Below are positions 53,570 to 64,000 of a DNA stretch of 64,000 nt, piece by piece. The stretch's first letter is position 1, and each line of letters opens with the position of its first letter. The stretch lies in NCBI GenBank assembly GCA_905116865.2, contig CAJHNH020000794.1:1-64000 (forward strand). Direction: 5' to 3'. A program made the translations under genes and the position numbers. The stretch comes from Candidula unifasciata. Its lineage: Eukaryota; Mollusca; Gastropoda; Stylommatophora; Geomitridae. Under the pieces are notes generated by a model, which worked only from the letters and a program-made list of their open reading frames with translations, did no database searches and was not told the DNA's origin.

Positions 53570-54245
53570 CCAGGGTTGTTGTGGCAAGGAAAGAGAACAG
53601 ATGCCGGCTAGAGTTGCTGTTGTTTACATAACAGTGTTTTGTAGTGAGGTGGTTTGACTGGAGTTGCTGTCATCTGTTGTCGAGATGACGACCGACATCA
53701 CAGAACTAGAGAAGAGCACCAACAAAGATCAAACACCCCCCCCCCCCCCATTATGAATTTGCTAGGGATGCACAAGACTTATTTAACCGTGTAATAATAA
53801 TAATGTACTGAAGCAAAAAATAATATTTTAGAAATAAAATGAAATGCACACATACTTTTATTAAAAGAATGTTTATACATAGCCATTTTAATATGCTTGC
53901 ACATTTTATGGGGGGGGGGGAAGGGGGGGGGGTGTTGTTCAGCCCATTACCCCAGAATCTGTCCAAAAGTACTGAGAGGGTCCTAATCACCCAGGACCCG
54001 ACGCCCCTGGAATTTCAGGTTTGCTATAAGAGCCCTGTGGAAGTTAACAGCGAACACAAAGGGCGCCAATGCCGCTGTGAGAGGATCAAGTAATGTATCT
54101 AGATCTCATTCTACTAAACCAGATTATTTGAGAGTGTGAATCAACAGCGGTCATTATTGTATCATCATTAACATCATCATCATCGTATTGGGCCGTGCAT
54201 GTTCCACAGGGCAGGCAATTCTCTTCTAATTAGAATATATTAGTT
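53570..54245. other. No gene recognised; C and G runs
   Basis: C run at about 53737-53749 and G runs at about 53911-53932. A plus frame ending SEHKGRQCRCERIK-stop at 54093 could not be assigned. Confidence 0.35.
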
Positions 54246-54249
54246 CCTA

Positions 54250-54450
54250 CTGATGATTTTCGGCGTCTGAGGCTTAGGCGTTACGAACGCAATTCGTAAT
54301 GCCGAGGTGCTAGGTTCGATCCAAGCTGCCAGCGATTTGTGGCGTTGGTTTGGACAGAGTTACCGAGAGTCGACCGTTCAGACGAAACACGAAACTAGTC
54401 AACGTAAATTTGCCTAGAAAACCCACAGCCCAAAGCCGACATGGTGTGTT
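54250..54450 (+). mobile_element. tRNA-derived SINE, family A
   Basis: TTACGAACGCAATTCGTAAT, the B box GGTTCGATCC (54313-54322), GAGAGTCGACCGTTC and AACGTAAATTTGCCTAGAAA align with the 25.3 kb copy. Confidence 0.75.
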
Positions 54451-54617
54451 CTGCCTCGTGCAGTCAATAAAAGGCAAGAGGTTTTACTGACGATTGGGGT
54501 TGTCCGAATAGAGCAGCAGCAAACTCAGCGCAACATGATGCTAATTTGTCAACACACAACTGACAACTAAACTGACCGGAAACACAAAACTAGGCCGCTC
54601 CTGTCCACATCAGTGAT

Positions 54618-54638
54618 CGGGGGGGGGGGGGGGGGGGA
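54618..54638. repeat. G homopolymer
   Basis: About 19 consecutive G between the two inverted SINE copies. Confidence 0.9.
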
Positions 54639-54707
54639 GTTCAGTCAGGTTTGATGCGAAGGCTGTGGCTTCATTCATTACAGAAGTCCACTGTGCGTGG
54701 TTAGTTA

Positions 54708-54930
54708 GTAGCGTATCCTTTACAGGACGTTGCAGAACCAACCCCAACAGCCCCTGGCTGTTGTGTGGTTTTTCTAGGCAAATTTACGTAAAGTAGTTTG
54801 CCATTGCCTCTGGACGGTCGGCTTTCTTGATACCACTGTCGTTAATTTCAACGCAATGCTCGCAGCTGGGATCGAATCTGGCATCCCGGCATTACGAACC
54901 GTTCGCATCGACTTAGCCACAGAGCCGACA
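54708..54930 (-). mobile_element. tRNA-derived SINE, family A, minus strand
   Basis: Inverted relative to 54250-54450: GTATCCTTTACAGGACGTTG, TAGTTTGCCATTGCC, GCTGGGATCGAATCTGG. The two copies could fold into a long hairpin. Confidence 0.75.
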
Positions 54931-54944
54931 CTGTGCGTGCAGTT

Positions 54945-55287
54945 ACCTTATTTTCGTTCCGGGACACGCTGGCGTCGATGGCTGATAGGTTGGCTGGATC
55001 CGCTATCACTACCGACGGTCAACTTATGGGTCATGCTGATAATATTAATGTCCTCCGAGAAATGGAAAGAGTGTAGGACTTTGGGGACACTGAATCCACA
55101 TCACTCGCCAGAATGATAGACTTGGGAGTTGAGATCGGCACAGCAAAAACACGAGACGCACAGCTGGCATATCTTAGGTCTTGTTAATCAACATAGGACT
55201 AGTACTATTAGCCACCGACGCTGGGGTTTATACTGAGGGAAGGATCTGAGCACCTATGGACATGTCCGGAGCGCAACGATGATAACC
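54945..55287 (+). pseudogene. 3' end of an I-clade (nimbus-like) LINE
   Basis: Plus-strand text in shifting frames reads VPGHAGV, DRLAGSAITTDGQLMGHA, SLARMIDLGVEIGTAKTRDA and SEHLWTCPE followed by NDDN, matching the ends of the other RNase H LINE copies. It runs directly into the AACT array. Confidence 0.7.
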
Positions 55288-56526
55288 CAACTCACTAACC
55301 AGTCAACGAACCAACTAACTAACTAGCCAGCTAACTAACTAATTAACTTACTAACCAACCAATCAACCAACTAACTAACTAACCAGTCAACGAACCAACT
55401 AACTAGCCAGCTAACTAACTAATTAACTTACTAACCAACCAATCAACCAACTAACTAACTAACCAGTCAACGAACCAACTAACTAGCCAGCTAACTAACT
55501 AATTAACTTACTAACCAACCAATCAACCAACTAACTAACTAACCAGTAAACGAACCAACTAACTAACTAGCCAGCTAACTAACTATTTAACTTACTAACC
55601 AACCAATCAACTAACTAACTAACTAACCAGTCAACGAACCAACTAACTAACTAGCCAGCTAACTAACTATTTAACTTACTAACCAACCAATCAACCAACT
55701 AACTAACTAACCAGTCAACGAACCAACTAACTAACTAGCCAGCTAACTAACTAATTAACTTACCAACCAACCAATCAACCAACTAACTAACTAACCAGTC
55801 AACGAACCAACTAACTAACTAGCCAGCTAACTAACTAATTAACTTACCAACCAACCAATCAACCAACTAACTAACTAACCAGTCAACGAACCAACTAACT
55901 AGCCAGCTAACTAACTAATTAACTTACCAACCAACCAATCAACCAACTAACTAACTAACCAGTCAACGAACCAACTAGTTAGCCAGCTAACTAACTAATT
56001 AATTTACCAACCAACCAATCAACTAACTAACTAACTAACCAGTCAACTAACAAACTAACTAGCCAGCTAACTAACTAATTAACTTACCAACCAACCAATC
56101 AACTAACTAACTAACTAACCAGTCAACGAACCAACTAGTTAGCCAGCTAACTAACTAATTAATTTACCAACCAACCAATCAACTAACTAACTAACTAACC
56201 AGTCAACTAACCAACTAACTAGCCAGCTAACTAACTAATTAACTTACCAACCAACCAATCAACCAACTAACTAACTAACCAGTCAACGAACCAACTAACT
56301 AACTAGCCAGCTAACTAACTAATTAACTTACCAACCAACCAATCAACCAACTAACTAACTAACCAGTCAACGAACCAACTAACTAACTAGCCAGCTAACT
56401 AACTAATTAACTTACTAACCAACCAATCAACCAACTAACTAACTAACCAGTCAACGAACCAACTAACTAACTAGCCAGCTAACTAACTAATTAACTTACC
56501 AACCAACCAATCAACTAACTAACTAA
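55288..56526. repeat. AACT-based higher-order array, about 15 units
   Basis: A 4-bp AACT/AACC base repeat is organised into units of about 80-84 bp marked by CCAGTCAACGAACC, AGCCAGC and AATTAACTTA. Units differ in the number of AACT steps. It begins at the 3' end of the LINE fragment. Confidence 0.95.
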
Positions 56527-56529
56527 ACT

Positions 56530-57080
56530 GACAAAGAGGGAGCATCCGTGAACACACCTGCAGCAATGTAGTAGCGATGATTTGTAGTGTAGCTAACTAA
56601 CACAATGGTCATAACATCAATAACAGTGACAATTCTAATACACAAGAAAACGGACATCTCCCTCTAATGGAAACCAGTCACTGGAAAGTATCACCGACAA
56701 TGTAGGTATTTTTCGAGGACCCTCATTTAGAAGTGTGATTTTCGTTGTTTTAGCCCTAAACCTAGACAGTCTAATGGCTCTTATACTTGACTCCCCTCAC
56801 ACACGATTTTTGCAACTAATGCTGCTATATAATAGGAGGCAACGGACACCTTACACTTGAAATCATCAATTAGTTAATAAGACACAATCCCAGAATTCAA
56901 GTTCGTTTATATCTTAATGTTATTCTCCCACTTATATCTCTGTCTGCCGTTTGCTCGCTTACCTATCGATTTTCTCCTCCAGAACGTTTTTTTTTTTTGT
57001 AAAATGAAAAAATAAATGTGATTGCTAAATTTCAAGGGCACGATGACCGGTATGTGTTTCCCAGAAAAGTCGTGGTTGTT
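56530..57080. other. No recognised feature
   Basis: A T run at 56987 and otherwise featureless sequence. Confidence 0.4.
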
Positions 57081-57084
57081 AATT

Positions 57085-57650
57085 ATGTTTGGTCTGGGCG
57101 CCTACAAAACGTTCCGTTAAGGCACAAATGTTTGGTCTCGGCGCCCACAAAACGTTCCGGTAAGGCACAAATGTTTGGTCTCGGCGCCCACAAAACGTTC
57201 CGGTAAGGCACAAATGTTTAGTCTCCGCGCCCACAAAACGTTCCGGTAAGACACAAATGTTTAGTCTCGGCGCCCACAAAACGTTCCGGTAAGACACAAA
57301 TGTTTAGTCTCGGTGTCCACAAAACGTTCCGGTAAGGTACAAATATTTGGTCTCGGCGCCCACAAAACGTTCCGGTAAGACACAAATGTTTGGTCTCGGC
57401 GCCCACAAAACGTTCCGGTAAGACACAAATGTTTGGTCTCCGCGCCCACAAAACGTTCCGGTAAGACACAAATGTTTGGTCTCCGTGCCCACAAAACGTT
57501 CCGGTAAGACACAAATGTTTGGTCTCGGCGCCCACAAAACGTTCCGGTAACACACAAATGTTTGGTCTCGGCGGCCACAAAACGTTCCGGTAAGACACAA
57601 ATGTTTGGTCTCGGCGCCCACAAAACGTTCTGGTAAGGCGCAAATGTTTG
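57085..57650. repeat. 43-bp minisatellite, about 13 copies
   Basis: The unit is GGTCTCGGCGCCCACAAAAC plus GTTCCGGTAAGACACAAATGTTT. GC-rich and CpG-rich relative to its surroundings. Confidence 0.97.
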
Positions 57651-57879
57651 GGCTTTGAGAAACCGACAATGTGCGCATCGTAGGGTAGCTTATTTGCTTT
57701 AACTGCTGTCAAAATTACAGGGTTCGAGAAGAATAAAATACCAAATGTTGACTGGCGTAGTTGGCTGATGTCAATAAATGCAGTAAGTACAGTTCTCAAA
57801 GTTTGTAATTTGTAATTTATAGTTATCTGAAGTTCAGAATACATTGGACTTCCAGAAAAACCAACATTAAGGCATGTAG

Positions 57880-58105
57880 AACATTACATACAACAATAAG
57901 CAGGAGACAAAGTTCCTTAGTCGTGTCTTGAGAAAAGTAGAGATTGGAAAATATCGTCACGACTGGAAGAGAAACTATGGTGGATGGCTTCAAACAGAGG
58001 CATGGAGGAATATCATCAGTAGATTGATCCAGAACACCAAAGACCGAGATCTGTGGCGACGCATGAACGCGTACGCTAGCTGGCAGGGCACTTGATGAAG
58101 AGAGT
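57880..58105 (+). pseudogene. LINE C-terminal tail
   Basis: RRQSFLSRVLRKVEIGKYR and TKDRDLWRRMNAYASWQGT-stop. The ending matches 18655-18990, so this is the same LINE family in the other orientation. Confidence 0.7.
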
Positions 58106-58149
58106 TATGTCAAGAGTTATCAGTATTTTACATGGGCATGTCCTTATTT

Positions 58150-59390
58150 CAGAATAAAATAAGCAATGAGCAAAAGTAAGATTTCCATCACATGGCTATT
58201 GGTAAGTGGATTTTTTTATGATGACGATGATGATGATGATGATGCCAGTATATAGTCACAAAGAAACGACGATTTCGTTAATGCATGAAATACCAAAAGA
58301 AGAAGTAGTGATACATTTAATGCAACACACACCACTGAATGTACTGTATCCTTTACGTGTAATGAACTACATAGCACATAAGAGAACAAAGCGGAATAGT
58401 TTTCTGTTACCCAAATGCCACCGACAGTTCGCAGTAAGCAAAACACAAAATCTCTTCTTTCCATCACGTGACGTCTCGCATGGTCGAGCTGACGACAGTT
58501 GGACAGTTGAGTTACAACTCTGGAGCTATTTGCGTTTTTTACTGATCCGTTTGGACTCTTCCCCAAACTTAAGCTTTAGCAAAAGGCCCTAATTAATTAC
58601 CTGAGCTTGACACGGTGTGTAATTTGCGATTACGAAGACGTTTTCACACTGCATGTCCGTTACTGTGCTTTTATAACTGGTCGTGAAGTTAGTTGCTTAT
58701 CTTCTTAAGAAAGAAGTTGGTTAACTACACAAGTTTTGCACTCGCTAGTTTGTGAAAGATTCCTTAAACTAGTGACGCTCACACTCAGGAGCATAGGAAG
58801 ACGGGTGGGCTGGCCACCCAGGGTGTCATTAAACAACATTAAAAAATATATGGCTTTAGAATAAATAAATAAATAAATAAATAATATGTTTATATTGTTA
58901 ATTTATTGGTCAACTTCGAGGCACATCGGGCATGACCATAAGTGCTCCACTCTCCTCTGAGTATTTCCTTAAATATTGTAAGGTTAACAACTCCCATTCT
59001 GTTCTGACTGATGTAACGAGGGGTGGTTCTTGCATGATTTTCTTGTCTCGCGGCTCCAACTGGTACAGCCAGAGTATGCAGTCTATTTAGTGAAGAATCA
59101 TTTCCCTGGAAACTGAAAGTCTCACAATGTTTACTCCCGCTTATTGTATTGATGATGTCTGTTCTATCAAGGCTTTCTCCAGATATCTGGAGAAGGTATT
59201 GCTCCTACCCAGTTATTTTATAGTTAGTGCATATGTGTGCTGTATTGACTTTATGTGCTGATGAAGGCTATTGCCGCAACGTCATTTGTTTGTTCAAAGT
59301 AATTTATTTTGTAAAACCGACATAACCTATTTGTCCCCCCCCCCCCCCCCCCCTTTCTTCTCTTCCATATAATTTCCTACCTGTTTTAAA
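58150..59390. other. No gene recognised; short repeats
   Basis: GAT run at about 58225-58245, AAAT repeat at 58862-58883, C run at about 59335-59353. GATGAAGGCTATTGCCGCAA near 59260 could be a retroelement remnant, but this is not supported further. Confidence 0.35.
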
Positions 59391-59394
59391 ACTA

Positions 59395-59530
59395 CCAATT
59401 TATGGCCCATTCGTGACAATCGCAATGCCAGCCACGGCGTCTGCTCTCACATTGCCTGTCACACGAGCATGACCTGGGACAATAATAAAGACGATTTTGC
59501 GAATCGCTGCGTCCTGCAGCAGTGACACCA
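59395..59530 (-). pseudogene. RNase H fragment of an I-clade LINE
   Basis: Minus-strand frame reads IVFIIVPGHARVTGNVRADA then VAGIAIVTNG, the conserved C-terminal end of LINE RNase H (PGHAxVxGNxxAD). Confidence 0.7.
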
Positions 59531-59879
59531 CTGTTTCCGTATATACCCTGATCTTCTGTTTGACAACTCTTTTCTTTTAACATATGTCATCAGCCTATGA
59601 GAGGCTTCTTTCTTGTCCTGTGAACAGATGTGTCGTCACCCCAATCGTGAAAATATTAAAGATGACTGGGGATACAGATGATCACTGGGGCAATCCTTCC
59701 TGTTTGTGGGGTTTTTAACTCTGAGCTCTGTCTTCCACATTTAAAGACGTTTTGTCTCCGGAAGAGCACTACTGCTATCCAGTCAATTAGTGTAGGGGAA
59801 ACGTTGATATTTAGGAGCTGGTGTATGAGTTATTATAAAGAACACCTTGTATGCCTCTTCTAAATCTAAATCACACAAC

Positions 59880-60730
59880 ACGTTTTCACTGTATCCTCTT
59901 CTTCTTCAGCACTTCGAGCCCTTCAGGTACATTGCTGCAGATATCACCTGCCTCGATTCATCTCTCTAGTTGGCCTTCTCTTTTCAGTTGGTGATACCAA
60001 ATGTTTGCAGGTCTGTCTGGACATTATTTCTCCATCGTCTTCTTTGTCTGTCTCGTGGTCTACGAACATTCATCTCCACTTCACTGCCATCTGAGATTCT
60101 TTCAACATGCCCCAATCGTGTCAGTCTATTATATCTTGTGATGCCAGTGATCAGTGGTGATTTAAACAGATTATGAATTTCGTTGTTGCTCCTTACTCTT
60201 CATTCCCCGTTGTTTGCGTCTTTGATGGGTCCAAAGATTCGCCGTAAGACTGTTTTTGAAAACCTGTAATAAGGCTTCATCTCTTTAAGTTGAGCTACAA
60301 GTTTCAGAACCATATAAAACGAACGGTCTTATCAACGTTTTATATATTTTGATCTTGGTGTTGCGAGACAGACACTTTGACTCTAGCAGATGTTAAAGGA
60401 CATAGCGTAATTTATTTCCAGATTGTAATCTAGCATGTATTTCTTCTCTCAGCATGTTGGAGCAGTTGAAGTTTGCACCCAAGTACTTATGTGTTTCCGT
60501 TCGTCTGATTTTCATAGTATCGACTTGTCTGTGGCCGGAGTATATATCCTTTCCCTGTCTAGTTATTATCATGTATTCTGTCTTATCTTGATTGATAACT
60601 AGTCCCATTTTTTTAGCTGATTCTTCTAAGAGAGTCAGTTTTTTTTAAACAGTCTCCAGTTCATTTTCTGAAATGATATCAATGTCATCAGGTTATCCAA
60701 GTATACTTGTAGATTGTCCTACAGTACACT
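59880..60730 (-). pseudogene. LINE reverse transcriptase fragment
   Basis: On the minus strand PDDIDIISENELETV (a decayed YADD motif), MGLVINQDKTEYMIITRQ, THKYLGANFNCSN, then decayed post-RT sequence to about 59880. Several stops and shifts are present. The family is different from the 44.8 kb copy. Confidence 0.7.
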
Positions 60731-60949
60731 CTTGTATGGAACCTTAACAGACATCACAAAATAAGATGGCAGAATTTCTCCGCGTATCCCTGTGTTGTCG
60801 ATATCCTCCCAGTGTTGAGTAGTAGTCTATCTGTTTCGGTGTGTGTGCGGGAGGGGGGGATGTGCGGGAGGAATACAATTTTAAGGTTGTACAATTAGCG
60901 CAAAACAGTCTGCTACCCATGGATCTGGAACATGTAATATGTATATACA

Positions 60950-62415
60950 GCTTTGACAGAAGGCATGTATATCAACCAGACTGAAAAGAAGGGTTGGACA
61001 GCTTTGATAGAAAGCATGTATATCAACCAGACTGGAGAGAGTGGTTGGACAGCTTTGACAGAAGGCATGTATATCAACCAGACTGGAGAAAAGGGTTGGA
61101 CAGCTTTGATAGAAAGCATGTATATCAACCAGAGTGAAGAGAGGGGTTGGACAGCTTAGATAGAAGGCATGTATATCAACCAGACTGGAGAGAGGGGTTG
61201 GACAGACAGAAGGCATGTGTATCAACCAGCGTGAAGAGAAGGGTTGGACAGCTTAGAAAGAAGACATGTATATCAACCAGCGTGAAGAGAAGGGTTGGAC
61301 AGCTTAGAAAGAAGACATGTATATCAACCAGACTGGAGAGAGGGGTTGGACAGAGAGAAGGCATGTATATCAGTCAGACTGGAGAGAGGGGTTGGACAGC
61401 TTAGATAGAAGACATGTATATCAACCAGACTGGAGAGAGGGGTTGGACAGACAGAAGGCATGTGTATCAGTCAGACTGGAGAGAGGGGTTGGACAGCTTA
61501 GAAAGAAGACATGTATATCAACCAGACTGGAGAGAAGGGTTGGACAGCTTAGATAGAAGACATGTATATCAACCAGACTGGAGAGAGGGGTTGGACAGAC
61601 AGAAGGCATGTGTATCAGTCAGACTGGAGAGAAGGGTTGGACAGCTTTGACAGAAGGCATGTATATCAACCAGAGAGAAGAGAGGGGATGGACATCTTAG
61701 ATAGAAGACATGTATATCAACCAGACTGGAGAGAAGGGTTGGACATCTTAGATAGAAGACATGTATATCAACCAGAGTGAAGAGAGGGGTTGGACAGCTT
61801 AGATAGAAGACATGTATATCAACCAGACTGGAGAGAAGGGTTGGACAGCTTAGATAGAAGACATGTATATCAACCAGACTGGAGAGAAGGGTTGGACAGC
61901 TTAGATAGAAGACATGTATATCAACCAGACTGGAGATAAGGGTTGGACAGCTTAGAAAGAAGACATGTATATCAACCAGACTGGAGAGAAGGGTTGGACA
62001 GCTTTGATAGAAGGCATGTATATCAACCAGACTGGAGAGAAGGGTTGGACAGCTTTGATAGAAGGCATGTATATCAACCAGAGTGAAGAGAGGGGTTGGA
62101 CAGCTTAGATAGAAGACATGTATATCAACCAGACTGGAGAGAAGGGTTGGACAGCTTTGACAGAAGACATGTATATCAACCAGAGTGAAGAGAGGGGTTG
62201 GACAGCTTAGATAGAAGACATGTATATCAACCAGACTGGAGAGAAGGGTTGGACAGCTTAGATAGAAGACATGTATATCAACCAGACTGGAGAGAAGGGT
62301 TGGACAGCTTGGATAGAAGACATGTATATCAACCAGACTGGAGAGAGGGGTTGGACAGAGAGAAGGCATGTATATCAGTCAGACTGGAGAGAAGGGTTGG
62401 ACAGCTTTGATAGAA
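60950..62415. repeat. About 51-bp minisatellite, about 29 copies
   Basis: The unit is AGAAGACATGTATATCAACC plus AGACTGGAGAGAAGGGTTGG and ACAGCTTAGAT. Some units lack ACAGCTTAGAT-type spacers and are shorter. Confidence 0.97.
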
Positions 62416-62669
62416 GGCAATCACAAGTGATAGAATTGACGTCACAGCTAGACAGCTTTGGCCTTCAATTACATTAAAACTGATAGAAGCTCATTGTTTA
62501 AGAAACAAATGTCAACCTCCTCCTCCTCCTGTTAGCTTGTGCTTTTATCGCTGCAATAACACTGTTCTAGGCTATTAGGTTATGTGACCAGTTAACTTGC
62601 TCATAATTTTCCTTCGCAGAAAATTCAAAAACATGTCAGTTATCCATTTTGCATGAGAGGGTGTGTGTG

Positions 62670-63038
<369 letters not shown>

Positions 63039-63224
63039 GTTGGACTGCGTCGGCCAGCTGGTAGGTGAAGGAGGGTGTTTCGAAAATAGTGAGGTCCCTA
63101 GACAACTTCACACAAACACCATCAGGAGACTCATCATTTGTTGACCATTATGAGAGAAGAGAGCATGTTGAGAAAGGTGGAGGAGACAGGCATGCTCTGT
63201 GCAGAGTGGCATGCACCACTTCAG

Positions 63225-63600
63225 AGGTCCGGAGTAGTTAGCGTCTTCTGGATATTTTCTCCAGGTTATGCCGGTGTGTTGGGAAATAAGCAGACAGATA
63301 AACTGGCTGGTTCTGCACCACTTGGTATGAATTGATGAATGAAAAGCTGGATTTTGTGAGGTCCCTTTGGGAACGGGTGAACATTGCGGAGGCACAGATA
63401 GATCATTACAGTCTGAGGGGAGTTGAGCTGCCAGGAGTTACCAGAGGATCTGCTCGATACTCAACACACAAGGCAACGGCACGACGGATATACAGTCAGA
63501 CAGATACTTGTACCATCGGAACTGGAACTCTTAGCCTGCTGCTGAAGATGGGGATGGAGCTCTTGTGAGGGTGTCCCAAGTGCTGTAATTTCGATTCTTA
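63225..63600 (+). pseudogene. 3' end of an I-clade (nimbus-like) LINE
   Basis: GYAGVLGNKQTDKLAGSAPL is the RNase H end; after stops, ERVNIAEAQIDHYSLRGVEL, SARYSTHKATARRIYSQTDT and GCPKCCNFDS follow as in the other copies. Confidence 0.75.
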
Positions 63601-63604
63601 ATTC

Positions 63605-63870
63605 AACATTTAATGAGGAGACATAGACTGAAACATGTTGTGACGACTGGAAAGATCTGGGGAAAGAAAGACAGAGGAAGATAATGTGAGAAGATTCTTG
63701 ACAGCTTTTAGCCATGTATGAAGGGTGGTCAGCAAAAGAACTAATACACGCTGTCAGAGATGACAGGTTGTGGAACGCTGTCAGAGATGACAGGTTGTGG
63801 AACTGCCCAAGGCAGTCGGCAAGGCAGTGGATGATGGGTGGATACAAATAATCCCGCCTCTGCTGGGTAC
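63605..63870 (+). pseudogene. LINE C-terminal tail with internal tandem duplication
   Basis: LKHVVTTGKIWGKKDRGR, then MYEGWSAKELIHAVRDDRLW, with the HAVRDDRLWN segment duplicated in tandem (about 63748-63800), then PRQSARQWMMGG. It is typical of a LINE C-terminus and is decayed. Confidence 0.6.
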
Positions 63871-64000
63871 TGACTCTGGCCGATTCCTCTGGTAAGCAAG
63901 TACACAGCCACCAAGCCACAACATTAAGACGGTTGAGTATTCCAGCATTTGAGGAATCTCAGTTTCTGTGAGGTTTGTTTAGAGAGAATACATGGGACCA

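Noticed and set aside
51539..53657. Three overlapping plus frames of 545-685 codons
   Set aside because: The same 19-bp unit read in all frames. A real gene would not be open in all three.
53839..54093. Frame ending SEHKGRQCRCERIK as an exon of a secreted factor
   Set aside because: The upstream part is a G homopolymer region, and no domain or splice site supports it.
55288..56526. CRISPR-like array with repeats and spacers
   Set aside because: Units are slippage variants of AACT with no unique spacers, and the window is eukaryotic.
60881..62369. Frames of CPTLLSSLVDIHVFYLS repeats
   Set aside because: A product of the 51-bp satellite; open on both strands.

Overview
The window is animal nuclear DNA: long spliced introns, LINE and tRNA-derived SINE debris, a hAT transposon, and an extreme load of tandem repeats. 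By my tally of array spans about a quarter of the 64 kb is mini- or microsatellite. Cys-rich C-type lectin-like domains (CTLDs), I-clade LINEs with RNase H like those known from snails, RTE-type LINEs, and a hAT element whose ends look like the SPIN family (reported in the pond snail Lymnaea) together suggest a mollusc, most likely a gastropod. That placement is inference.

Left third (about 1.2-23.5 kb, minus strand): one protein-coding gene that I could assemble across six exons. Every junction has GT..AG borders and compatible codon phase (introns in phases 1, 2, 0, 1, 1). Read 5' to 3' it is 23470-23146, 20756-20666, 14316-14034, 11799-8028, 4699-4514 and 1356-1196. The sum is 4818 nt, or 1605 residues plus stop. 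The product would be a signal peptide, a divergent CTLD, an RTRR furin-type site, a roughly 1250-residue Thr/Ser/Pro mucin domain in one giant exon (7 x 18-residue and about 27 x 14-residue repeats), and a second CTLD with six cysteines. Its introns are filled with satellites. In three of five introns a satellite begins within about 3-16 nt of the 5' splice site. Intron 5 also holds a roughly 750-bp GAA.TTC tract, and intron 2 holds the SPIN-like element with an internally amplified 31-bp unit.

Middle (23.5-44 kb): mostly non-coding, with arrays of 43, 42, 35, 22 and 31 bp and decayed LINE ends. At 37.5-40.8 kb a perfect three-unit heat-shock element, an E-box and a TATA box precede about 3 kb with no convincing ORF, a 31-bp array, a GAA run and two AATAAA signals. 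I offer this as a possible stress-responsive repeat-containing RNA gene, not as a firm call.

Right third (44-64 kb): a decayed RTE-like LINE (44.8-47.3 kb, catalytic FADD changed to FADN), an I-clade/nimbus-like LINE with RNase H (48.7-50.3 kb) and several 3'-end fragments of the same family, an inverted SINE pair, and large arrays (19 bp x about 103; an AACT-based higher-order array of about 15 units; 43 bp x 13; about 51 bp x about 29; GACA/GGCA). No tRNA, rRNA, CRISPR or intact transposase was found. Most long open frames in the window are artefacts of tandem arrays.
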